From Papio anubis (Eukaryota; Chordata; Mammalia; Primates; Cercopithecidae), in contig NC_044980.1 of the NCBI RefSeq assembly GCF_008728515.1, forward strand, positions 33,744,290-33,808,289: a DNA stretch of 64,000 nucleotides. The letters run 5' to 3'. Under the pieces are notes generated by a model. That model searched no databases, was not told the DNA's origin, and saw only the letters and a list, made by a program, of their open reading frames with translations. The translations under genes were made by a program, and so were the position numbers. Positions 24,101 to 37,222 of the stretch are shown here, piece by piece. Each line of letters starts with the position of its first letter. Position 1 is the first letter of the stretch.

Positions 24101-27100
24101 AATCAAAGACAAACTTTTAAATTTATCCTTATTGCTATTGACTTGCACCCATTCTGTGAAACTAGGCTTCAGGAGCCAAAGGCAGCTTGCTGAGTAGGAC
24201 TGGGGCTGGTGGTGTGAAGTGAGGATTAGGGGCACAGTGTCCTACTTGGCAGGGGTGAGTATGTTTGTCAGCCCCTGGGAACCTGCAGAGAGAGGGCTGA
24301 AAGTGAACCCTACCTGTTGTTTTCAGTCTTCCCAAGTCTACCTCTGTTGACTGGACAAAGAGCAGCTCGTGTAAATGCCCAGGAACATCAGCAAAACACA
24401 AGGGGAAAAAATGAGATTTGGGGCTGCCCTTTCACCCTTCATGCAATGCATATTTGAGAGGAACCTGGTGCTAAATCATTAGATGACCTGCTTCTGGGTT
24501 AGGGTTTTGTATGTAGCAGAGCAGCTGCCTCCCTGCAGTCTATGGAAAGTCAGCCCTGGACACAAGTTTTGTATTTTTAAATATTAAAAAAAAAAAAAAA
24601 GATAAAACCAGGGGGAAAACCCCACCAGTTCTGTCTAGCTAGGGTCTGGCCTTGCCTTTGTCTTCTTAGTTTGGAGCCTCACTGCATTTAGCAATTGCAA
24701 TCTTTTTATGTGTGTTATGTGACCAGTTAGTATCACCAGATTCATCTTAGATTGAAAAAAAAAAAAAAAAAATCCCCAGATGGAAGTAATTGCATTCATA
24801 AGCCCTTGTATTTACAGAATGGCTTTTCCAGAATGCTCAATGCACAGCATTCTATGGCATAACCTACTTTGTTCCTGGACTATCTCCATGTGTTTGATAA
24901 GGGGCAGCTTCTATAATTATTATTGTTGTTCAACAATTTGAGGATGGAGAAGCTTTGTGGGTTGAAAAGGTCACATGGCATTAGTGGCAGGTAGAACCAG
25001 AAATAGGATACTCACCTTTCATTCCTGTCTCTATCTTGAGTTCCAAACTGAGCTCTGAAGGCTAATGTTGAGAGGGCTGAATAAGAACCACTTGTGGTGC
25101 AGATTAAAATTAGAGATCCCTGGACCCCACTTCTCTAGAGATTCCCCACTCAGTAGGTCTTGGGTGGGGCCCAGGAATCTGTATTCTTTACAAGCATTTC
25201 CAATAATTCTGATTCACAGCCAGATTTAGGAACCAATGCTATAAACCATATGACAACTGCACTGCCCACCTTATCCCCTCCCAGGAATGTTTTTGACTGA
25301 AGCATGCCTTTTTAATGTCTGTCTTCTTGCTACCCACCCTCTAACTCCCCCAGGCCTCCCAGTTCAGGCCAAGAAACATGCTGTGTCAGCCAAGAATACA
25401 CTGTTGACCTGGAAGGCAAATACGACCTCAGATAAGGAGAGAGAGGAAATCCTGGAAGCTCTGGTCATGCTGTACTACACTCTGGGGGTGGCCTGGCTCC
25501 TGCAGAACCAATATCCTTCCCTTCCCAGCTGTGTTTAGTGTTCGGGGCCACAGGCCACACATGCCAGATGGGTCATCTCATACAGGAGGGTGGGAAATGG
25601 AACCAAGGCCTTGTAGATCTGTTCCAACATCGAGGCCCTCCACAAGCCTCTCCTCTCCATCTAGAAGGGTGTGTATTCTCTTCCTGTGTCTATTCATATA
25701 GGCTCTGAGTTGAGCCATGGAAGAGATGACATATCACCTAGCCAGTCGAAGGTTTTCTGAGTCTGTTCCACTCTTCATTGAGCACCCAAGAAAATCAGTA
25801 TTAGCAATGAGGTTGCGGGTAGTGGTAGTGGTGGTGTAGGGATGGAGAGAATGGGCGATAATTTAAAGCACAATTTGGCAAACTAGGCTGCACATTGTAA
25901 TCCCCTGGGGAGCTTTAAGAATTTCTGCTCTCTGTTCCTACCCCAAAGATTTTGACTGAGAGGCTCTGAGGTACATCTGTTCATTGAAATTTTTAAAAGC
26001 CCTCCAGAGATTGTAATTTGCAGCCCAAAACCACTGATTTAACTGATTCTCGATCATTTTAGTTTTTTGAAATGCTCTTGCGGATACTGCCCATGAGGCT
26101 GGAGGCCAAGCAAAATAGACAAAACAAGTAGTTCTGCAAACCCCCAGAGGGGGACTGTTATATGTGCCTTTCCTCAGAAATGGAGATTTTGACAGCCTTT
26201 TGTACCATCTCCACTGGAAAGATGTTAAGGGCATTTGATGTTCACAAATCATCATGAGCACTCCTTGAGCCCATGTGTCCCCAGTCTCCTCTCCACACAT
26301 CCCCCTCTCTACTTTTTTGGTCCTAATGTTCAACTTGCAAAATCTGATATGTGGCCTTCCTCTGTTATATCCTTAGCAGGGGGCTATTGAAAATGTGGGA
26401 AATAGAAGCATGTTTGGGAATTAAAGGGATTTTTTTTGCTTTTCTGCTGTTTGCCTCTGGCCCAAAACCTGCTTTGCTTGGACTTTCTAAATGACCCAGA
26501 AAGTTCCTTTCAGAGTAATTAGTCTCTTTTACCATTCACAGGAACAGGCTTGGGAAAAATGAATAACTATTGTCACGCAGTAGATGCCTCTCAAGGAAAT
26601 CGAGTGTAATTTACAGTTTCCGTTCACTCCTGCAAACCCTTCCTACTCTAGTCTTGGATTCCGGCAACCACCACAGGAAACCCAAGCCCCTGTTCCTCCT
26701 CTAAAGAATTCTTCCTTCTTGACAACATAATACATGGAAAATAGAGAACATAGTTAAGTAACCATTTTTAATATTACTTCATTTTTCCAAGAGCCCCTTT
26801 TGTTTCCTTATCACCTGCTGTCCCTGTGCAGTGGATGTTAGTTTGAGTGCTTGGCATTTTCCTTGACTGTTTCACTGGCAGAGAAGCCTATTTCAACCTG
26901 CAGAAGGCAGAGAGAAACATGAAGGAGCTGAAAGAATTATACGAAGGAAGCGTTTGTGAATTACAAGTCTCTGAGAAAGACCTAACACTTGCTTTGGGCA
27001 GGTAAGATCTGGGCTTGGAGAAGCTGAGGATTTTATGAATGAGGCCTGGAATTACATGATATTAGGGAGAAAAATATTTAGAGCAAAAAACCCCAGAAAC

Positions 27101-30100
27101 TCAAATGATAATAAAACAGGCTCATATTTACCAAACGCATACACTGTGCCTTTTGTGTACTGCCCCATGTAATCCTCACAACAGCTATTGAGGTAGTTGG
27201 TATGACTATTATTTTATTAAAGGGGGGCAGTCAAGGAGACTGAAGCCGAGGTTAAACAAATTGTCCAAGATAACATAGCTTGTAAATGTTGGATCTGTGA
27301 TCTGAACTCACTAACTCTTAGTCTTCCTTACACTTGCCTCTCACGCTCACTCTAATATATTTTTTTCTGAATTGCCACCTATTTTTGTCATTACATGTGA
27401 CATTTTAGATGAAGAAACAATTAATGGAGACAGTTAACTGGAAGCTGTGAAAGCCATGCACAGCATGTGCATTTTTAAGGAAAGTGCTGTTCCATATGAA
27501 AACAAAGTTCATGGAATTTGTTTAAGACAGAACAAGATTTAATTGTCTTGCTGTTGAGTTAGGGATCCTCCGAGAATCAGAATATTTAGAAATGAATGTG
27601 GGCCCATCAGATTGTTAGAAGAAAAAGAATAAAGAGTTTACTGTTCCCTAGATTTTTCAAATATCTTTACATCCTTGAAAGCAATCTGTTTCCAGAACTG
27701 TAAGCACTTGGCACAGTAGGGTATATGACTGAATGGTAAGTAAATGAAATACATGCGTCATGTCTGCCTCCTCTAAACAACCATGAATCTAGAAGTCAAA
27801 TGGGAAATGGGGAGATGTTGGAATGTCCAGAACTAAATCAAACTATTGACTTAAGTCCATAGGGCAATAAATTACATTCTGGCAAATGTCTACTCCTGTC
27901 ACATAGGGCCTAAAGTTTTCTGCCTTATGTGAAAGATAGCCTTATTCCTTTTTCAGAAAAACTCTGGTGCTCATTTTGTTCATCTATTCTCCAGTATTTA
28001 TTGAATACCTTTTTTATGCATGTCCTGTTCTAAGTGTTAGAGTGCCTACTAAGTATAACTACATACTGGACGCTGTTCTAAGTGCTTTACATAATTTATT
28101 TCACTTAGTCCTCATGACAGCCAATGAGGGTAGATATTTCTATCATTTTCATTTAGATAGCTTTTCACTCTGTCACTCAGGCTGGAGTGCAGGGTGCAAT
28201 CAGAACTCACTGAAACCTCGAACTCCCGGGCTCAGGCTCCTCCATAGCTGAGGCCACAGGCAAGACACCACCACACCTGGCTTACACATATATTTTTAAT
28301 TCAACTTAGGAATACAAATATTGGAGTGAGGAGGAAGGAATATTGATTGTGTATCTACTACGTGTTAGGTGATTTTACACTGAATATTATTCTTCACAAC
28401 ACACTTGCAGTATAAACTCAATTGTTTTATTTAGAAGGAAATGTTGGCTTGTAGAGTTTGATAAAGCTAATAACTACCAGAAGCAGCTTTGAACTACCCA
28501 TGCTCTCATTTTGTCTTGCTGTCTCTGGAAAAATAAACCTCAATGAGATACTGTTTTATCCTCATTTAAAAAAATTATATTCCCAACTTTGTTGTGGAAA
28601 ATTTTGAAAATACAGACAGGTATAAAGAACAAATAAGCCAACTGTGATACCACCACACAGACATAACTGCTATGAACATTTTGGACAGATATATGTGGAT
28701 ATCGATAACTATATCTCTATGTGGATCACATTTTAAGTGCAGTTTTATGTATTTTTTCTTTTAGCACAATTTTAATATCTCCCCATATCTGTCTAAAAAG
28801 AAAACATGACTTTTAATGTCTCTGAGGTATTTTATTTATGATATGCTATAATTTATTTAATCACTCTCTTTGGGGAATATTTACATTTTTTTTTTCTATC
28901 CTCTCTCATTTTTAACTGAGGAGGAATTGGCCAAATTAAATGGAACAAAACAAAGCAAAAACTTTCTTTGGCCTGAAAGAGAGAGAGCCAGAGGTAATAA
29001 AATTTTATTTTGATTTTAGAAAGTCTATGTTTATGGGTAAATTATCCCATCTTGTGAATTCCTGGAAGCCATTTTTTCCATTTGCCTTTTTAAAAAATTA
29101 GACAACAGCACGACATAGTAATGAGTTTAATGAGTAGTCAGTGAAATCTGATGGATAAAATGCAGGATAATTGGAGTTTATTTACAGCAAGGCTGGATTT
29201 TTGAGCCAGCGACCAAGATGATGGGCCTACGAAGGCCAAATTCTCTAATTCTTGGAATCAGTTCCTTTTGTGTCTGCAAAGTAAGTGACCTCTCTGTGAC
29301 TTTCTACTTTCATCCCTTTTCTTGCAGAGCCTCCTTGGCCATCCACAGATTGAACCTAGCACTGACATACTTTGAAAAGGCAATTGGCGATGTTATTGCT
29401 GCCAAGGGTGACAGGACGTCAGATCTGATCAGCCTGTATGAGGAAACTGCTCAGATCGAGCAGCTAAGGAGGAACCACAACCAGGCCATCCAGTACTTGC
29501 AGCAGGTCAGTGGGTTGGCCAGAGCCCAGGCTGGGTTGCCTTGTTTGGCCCCAGGCCTGGTTCTCAGGGCCGGGGAAGCATGGGCTTCTCAGAAGAACAA
29601 GGGCTGGAATTGATTCTGTTTTAACCCTGACTTGCCTCCAGATCCACCTAAGAGCCCTTGATCAAACCTTAAATGACCAGGCCAGAGAACACTGACTCAG
29701 GTGGGTGAATGTGCTGTGTCACTGGCTGTGCAGACAGCACTTCCCCTTCCCAGGCACCCACTCTCATCTCTGTTGGTGCTGGGAAAAAGAAGCAAAATGT
29801 GAGTCTACTCCAAGGAAAAAAGATACGGGGACAACCGAACTTACATCTTCAGCAAAAACAAAGGGCCTTTTTAAAAGAAAAATCATGATATTTTAGGGTA
29901 ATGCTGTCATTTGTACTTTAAACTAGTCTAGCTGATTATATTTCCAAACCTAAGGTTAAACTAACAAAAGGGCATTTCACTTGGAGGTAACTAACTTGAC
30001 AAATGCCCAGGGGAAAACAAAACAAAACGTAGGAAGGAATGTTGAGTCTATCATATGGTAACAGTTTAGGGTACTTTTATGTATCATGTAGTCGAAGCTG

Positions 30101-33100
30101 CTAAATTCACCTTTTCTCTCTCCAAAGGAGAATGTTGCCCATGGCTTCAAGCATCTCCCACAGCGACAAACAGATCAAAATACTGGATATCCTGTATCAT
30201 AGAAAAGGTGCAATGCATTCTAACAGTATACATGAAAACAGATTCGGAAGAAAAGGCATTGCACACAATCTGACAATCTACGATTAGAAACATCACACAG
30301 TGGAGAGATGTCAGAGAACGCTGCTGTGAAGGCAGGGAGTCCACTGCTTACAGAAAAAGCCAGTCTGGTTTTTGTGTTCAAGGCTTTCTTAAAGCAGTGG
30401 TCAGATCAGAATGAATAAAACAATAAATATCAGTGTTTCCCAAAAGCACCGAAAGATAAGAGTTAAAATTTACGGAATGCTTTTTCGGAATGAATAAAAC
30501 AATAAATATCAGTGTTTCCCAAAAGCACCAAAAGATAAGAGTTAAAATTTACGGAATGCTTTTTCTAAGTGCCCTAGAGGATATATTGATTCATTTAATC
30601 TGTACACTAGCTCTATGAAGTAGGTACCATTATTATTTTATCTCATTTTAAGGATGAGAAAACTGAAGCACAAAGAGTTTTAGCTAACTCAGCTGACACT
30701 GTATAGCTAACAAATAGTAAAGCAGGGATTTGAACTCTAAATCTGACCATACAGCCTGTACTCATAACAACTCTGTTCTGTGTCTCGGCTCTAAAGTCTT
30801 CTCTGATAATCCCTCGGCTCTTTGAAACAACTCGCAGTATCTGGCCTGTGAAATATTAAGCACAGGTGGTTCTTTTGTGGCTGGTGGGTGTGGACTCAAT
30901 GTTTTTCTCTTTCTCTTTTCCAAGTGTTACTCCTTCCATTTTAGCACAAATAATATAAAATCTAACACTTTTTTAGTGCTTACTATATGCTGGGTGGTGT
31001 TCTAACCACTTTACATATATTAACCATTAATTTATTTAATATTTACAACAAGTTTTTGTAACAAGTACTATTCCAGTTATCCCTGATTTACATTTATAAG
31101 ACTGTCTTCAAGACTGGAGTTCAGTCCAGTGAGACTGAGCTAAGGTTATGACTTTATGTTTGCTATGAAATCTAATAAAAATTGTACTAGCTAACATTTA
31201 TGAGAACTTACAATGTGATGAGTACTGTGCCCTGTGCTTTGCATATACCATCTCACTTAATCTTTCCCAAACCCTAAACAGTGGGAATTATATATTCCTT
31301 CAACGAGTGAAGGTGACATTACTTGCACAAGACTCATAGCTAGGAAGTGGCAGAGCTGCGACTCAAACTCACCTCTCATCTAAATCCACAGTGAACACTG
31401 TCATTTGGGTGCTTACTTTGTCATGACTTTCTTTATTCCAGGCTCATTCTATCTGTGTTTCTTTGTTCACTGAAGTCAGCCCCAAAACTGCAGAAACGAG
31501 TGCGTTACTGGCCAAAGCTTATGCCATGTCTGGAGAGGCCCAGCACAGGGGTAGGTAAAAGAGGTAGCCTTGAAGTTATTTCCCAGTCGCATGAGGGAAG
31601 CACATTGGCAAATGGTCTATCTACGATTCTAATTAGCTATTTATTCCTGTAATGGAAAGATTAGGTGAGTCGCAGTCTCATACAAAATCAATTACACATT
31701 AATTTAAACCTGATAATATACCTCCACATGTGTTGGAATGTCAGAAACAAATAAATCATCTGATTTCCTCATTGTTGGAATGTCAGAAACAAATAAATCA
31801 TCTGATTTCTATATCCTTTATTTATTTTGAATCTCAGCAAGATTCATCTTCTTAACTAGTAGATATCACACACACTGTGAAGGTGGCTGTGCAGTGTCGG
31901 TTGATGAGGAAATCCAGTGATAAATGGGTAAAGCATTGGTTCCCCATCTCCTCCTCCACTTTCAGTCTCCTTGACTCTTTTCCTCTGGTTTGCAAGAGAG
32001 AATGTTTGTTAGCAGCATTTTCTTGACCTATATTCAATAGTTAGATACTGGGAGTTACAGAGACAGCCAACTGATTAATTTATGCTTCAACAATAGTTCT
32101 TTGTCTGGCAAGGTCATCTTTTTGAAAGTGGGTGGCTTTGGGAGAGACACAAATGAACCAGTGAGGGAGGACAATGTATCATTCTCTGCTGGCTTGATCA
32201 GATTAATGGACACTGATGGATTCAGTGGCCTGTCAGGAGGAATTTAGGCTTCATGAAGAATGTAATTTGATCATTTTAAAACTGTCTGTTTTCTTTGCTT
32301 ATAAAAGTAACCTTTTTCTGTATGTTATTTTCCAGTTAGAGAGATGGACAGAATTATAGAGAAAGCTTTGCATCCTACTTTTTTCAATGCTTGTATTCCC
32401 CATGTCATTAAACATTTTTTTCTTTTAATTATTCTTTTAATTATTTTTTAAGCATAAATATCCATTGAAGACTTCTTGATTCTTTGTTTTTCAGCTAATC
32501 ATCTTTCTCCTGTTAAGATTTCCTCGTCTATATTCACAGTATATATTCTCCATATATACTTGAGCTTTTTAAAAGTAGTCTTTGTGGTTATAAGAAATTT
32601 AGTCTGTGAATATGTACAAATTTTAGCTTTTTTTTAAAGTGAGAAAAAACAAACGTTTATGTTTATACAGTTGAGAGATTTCAAGGCCACCTCATCCTTT
32701 TCTTATATACTAATTTTTAACTTTAAAAATATAGATTTTTATATTATATCATTCACTAAATTCCAGGTGGACTAACATTTCATGCATCAAAACTAAAAAT
32801 GTAAATTAACGAGAAGAAAATATAGTACTGGAATACAAATACTAAAATTAAAAATTGGAGGAAAGAACTTTTCAAAGCACACAAAGACATACCATGAAAG
32901 AAGAGTTTGAAATTAGGATAGCTAAAATGGTTTTGGAAAAGCATACAGTTGGAGGAATCATAGTACCTGATTTTAAGATTTACCATAAAGCAATAATCAA
33001 GAGAATGTTGTATATTGGTGAAGGGACAGACACAGAGATCAGAGTCATTGGCACACAGTGGAGTACAGGTCTAAAGTTTCTATCTGTCACAAAGTACCAT

Positions 33101-36100
33101 AAATAAAAGTAAAAACAATGTAGTCAAGATGAACAACCTGGATGGACCCGTAACTATTTCTTTTTAATAAATTTGTAGTTAATCTTTTAAGAAAGACATC
33201 TCCAGGCCCAGATGATTTCACTGGGGAATTCTATGTAACATCTAAAGAAGGAATAACACACAATTCTACATAATCTGTCTCAGAAAACAGAACAGGAGAA
33301 AATACTTGCTAATTTTATGAGGCCAGCATTACCCTGATATCAAAACTGGGCAAAGACATTACAAGAAAAAAACAAGACAACTATAGATCAAGACCTTTCA
33401 TGGGTGTAGATGAAAAAAGCAACAAAATATATAGCAATATATAAATAACATACCATGATCAAATTAGATCCGGTGTGTTTAGGGTGGTATGGTCACAGAC
33501 CACTGTGATCAGTGAAGTTTTTTTCTTGAGGATGTCACACCAGTTTAATATTCAAATTTCAGTCAGTGTACCTCTACTATATTAACAGTCCAGTCATGGA
33601 AAGCGCATGATTTTATCAGTTGTTGCAGAAAAAGCGTGTGACAATATTCAACATCCATTCATGATGGAAGGAACTTCCTTAATCTGATAAAAGGCATTTA
33701 CAAAAAACCCTACAGTTAATTTCATGCTTAGTGGTGAAAGACTGAGTGCTTTACCCCTCAAGATCAAGAACAAGGCAAGGATGTTCACTCTCACTGCTCC
33801 TATTCAGCATAGTACTAGAAGTCCAGCAAATGCAAGAAGGCAAGAAAAATAAAATAGTCCCTATTTGCAGTCAAAATGATTGTCTCTGTAGAAAATGCCA
33901 AATAATCTACAAAAATCCTAGAACTAATATGTTTAAGTTTAGCAAGGTCACAGGATACCAGGTCAATGCACAAAACTTAATTGTATTTCTATATAGTAGC
34001 AATGAACAACTGGAAACAAAAATTTTTAAACATCACAATAGCCCCATCCCTACAAATGAAATATTTAGGTATAAATCTATCAAAATATGTACATTATTTA
34101 TGTGCTGAAAACTACAAACCTGATGAAAGAAATTAAAGATGACCTAAATAAATAGATATACTATGTATGGATTGGAAGACAATATAGTAAAGATATCAGT
34201 CTTCCAAGATTGATCTGCAGATTTAACATAATTATAATTAAAATCCCAACAGAAGCATTTGTAAATATAGACAAGCTGACTCTAAAATTTGTGTGAAAAA
34301 GCAAAGAAATTAGTATAGCTAAAATGGTTTTGGAAAAGCATATAGTTGGAGGAATCATAGTACCTGATTTTAAGATTTACTATAAAGCAGTAATCAAGAG
34401 AATGTGGTATATTGGTGAAGGGACAGACACAGAGATCAGAGTCATTGGAACACAGTGGAGTACAGAAATAGACCCATATAATTATGGCCAATTAATTTTT
34501 GATAAAATGCAAAAGTAATTCAATATGGAAAGGATAGTCTTTAAAACAAATAATACTGGAACAACTGGATACCACATGCCAAAAAAAAAAAATTGGACTC
34601 TTGCTCATGCCATACACAAACATTAATAATGGATCATTGTCCTAAATGTAAGAGCTAAAATTTATATTTACATAGAAAAAAATAGGCTTTAAAAAAGTAC
34701 CAAGGCCTGGATAAAAAATACAGAGGCCAAGGTGAGAAGATCACTTGAAGCCAGGAATTTGGAGGCTCCATCTCTACAAAAAAAAAGAAAAGAAAAGCTG
34801 GGTGTAGTAGCACGTGCCTATGGTCCTAGCTACTCAGGAGGCTGAAATGGGAGGATTGCTTGAGTTAAGGGTTCGAGTCTGCAGTGAACTATAAGCCTGC
34901 CACTGCACTCTAGCCTGGGCAACGCAGTAAGACCCTGTCTCTAAAAATAATAAATAAGGCCAAAATTCATGTGGAAAAAGTTTCAATCATACTAGTAATT
35001 AAAAAATAAAAGCAAAGTTACTGTTTTTGTCTACCAAACTGTCAAAATTTTTAAAAATGATAACACCAGGATTGATGAGATTTGATAAAAACTCTGGAGA
35101 GCAATTTGGCAGGATGTCACACATCTTAAAATGGTATGTATCTTTAAAAATGCAAGATCAGAATTTCACCCATCCTATGTGAAAATTTTAAAAGTTTAAA
35201 AATATAAATTTGCAGTTGGCAAATTATGGGTAAATGGGTATGTTTATTCATAACTAGTAGGAGTGAGTGTCAATTGATATTAAATTTGGAGACTAATTTG
35301 ATAATATCTAGTAAAAATTTAAAGCAAACATGAATAAAGATGTTCACTGTGTCACTAGTTGTAACTGTAAAAAATAACCCAAATATTTATCGATAAGTAA
35401 AAGGAAAATTTGGTGTATTCACTACATGGAATTTTGTAGTTGTTAAAAGGACTGGACTTGGGCCGGGGCGCAGTGGCTCACGCCTGTAATCCCAGCACTT
35501 TGGGAGGCCGAGGCAGGTGTTTCACCTCGGATCAGGAGTTTGAGACCACACTGGCCAACATGGTGAAACCCCGTTTCTACTAAAAATACAAAAATTAGCC
35601 GGGCTTGGTGGCGTGCGCCTGTAATCCCAGCTACTCGGGAGGCTGAGACAGGAGACTTGCTTGAGCCCAGAAGGCGGAAGTTGCAGTAAGCCGAGATTGT
35701 GCCATTCCACTCCAGCCTGGGCCAGTCTCGGTCTCAAGAAAAAAAAAAAAAAAAAAGCCAGGCGCAGTGGCTCACACCTGTAATCCCAGCACTTTGGGAG
35801 GCCGAGGCGGGCGGATCACGTGGTCAGGAGATCGAGACCATCCTGGCTAACATGGTGAAACACCCATCTCTACTGAAAAATACAAAAAAAAAAAAAAAAA
35901 AAAAATTAGCCAGGCGTGGTGACCGGCGCCTGTAGTCTCAGCTACTCGGGAGGCTGAGGCAAGAGAATGGCATGAACCTGGGAGGCGGAGCTTGCAGTGA
36001 GCTGAGATCTCACCACTGCACTCCAGCCTGGGCGACAGAGAGAGACTATGTCTCAAAAAAATAAAAAAAAAAAAAAAAGGACCGGACTATACCTGTAGCT

Positions 36101-37185
36101 ATCAAGGTTAATTTTTAAAAAGTATTAAGGAAAAACAGTTGCATTTTTAGGACACACAAAATAATACTATTGTTTATAGTTACATTTAGGTAAACATTAA
36201 ACTACAAAGTAAGATTTCATCAAAATGTAAACAGACACTAGACACTGACTTTGTGAAGAGGTCTGTAAATCATATCCACACATACAGTCACACAAACTGA
36301 ATAAAATGAGCATAAACAACTATTTGATAGTGCTGGAAGTAGATAAAGAGAACAAATTGCAAAGCATTTATTTTTGAAAAAACTGCTGGAGCTTTGAGAA
36401 AAGAGAAAATCTGTGACCGTCCTGCCTGGGGCTGCTTCCATCCACTGCCCTAGGTCGGTCCATGAGAACTGCAATGTTATCGCCATGGGCTGCACAGGAG
36501 AACCGGCTGCTTTGCTGGCATTGGAGGCAGACTTAATATAGGAATGAAAGGGATAAAAACCCTCAGGTTTATCAGATAAAGGGGGCAAACACTGGAGGAA
36601 ATAAAAAGAGGAAAGTCTGCATGTTGACACTATCCTGAAGTTGCTGTCCTGGTTGGTGTGAGTGGCATCAGAAATTTTAATGGGGAGACCACAGAAGAGC
36701 TAAATGAGCTCTCCCCACATCCCTGGATACCCACGAAACTATATATACATCTACAGGGGATACTTGGGAGCCTAATAAAGAGTAACAACCAAAGAAGACT
36801 TGAAATGTACGAGAGCTTGGAATGCATTTTCGTCTACATACAGATCAATTGACAGGATGGGCGACTAATAGGCTGAAGGTATTTAAGCACAACCTCTGCC
36901 CAAATCAGTGGGTCAACACTAAGTTCACAGGAGTGAACCCCAGAAATCCAGATTAAAAATAATAAGCACTAAAATCTGAGCAAAGGCCGGGCGCGGTGGC
37001 TCAAGCCTGTAATCCCAGCACTTTGGGAGGCCGAGGCGGGCGGATCACGAGGTCAGGAGATCGAGACCATCCTGGCTAACATGGTGAAACCCCGTCTCTA
37101 CTAAAAATACAAAAAACTAGCCGGGCGTGGTGGCGGGCGCCTGTAGTCCCAGCCAGCCTGGGTGACACAGCGCGAGACTCCGTCT

Positions 37186-37222
<37 letters not shown>

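Noticed and set aside
23922..24235. Long open frames on both strands around 24 kb (91 and 130 codons)
   Set aside because: The minus frame only becomes meaningful at the RPL26 start codon; the upstream part and the plus frame show no similarity or splice context.
25511..25538. Extension of exon 5 to the stop at 25536-25538
   Set aside because: The paralogue and the next exon continue the TPR region in phase, and the ATATCCTT donor explains the missing GT.
32855..34518. ORFs of 64-120 codons around 33-34.5 kb
   Set aside because: They are remnants of L1 ORF2 with stops and frameshifts, not host genes.
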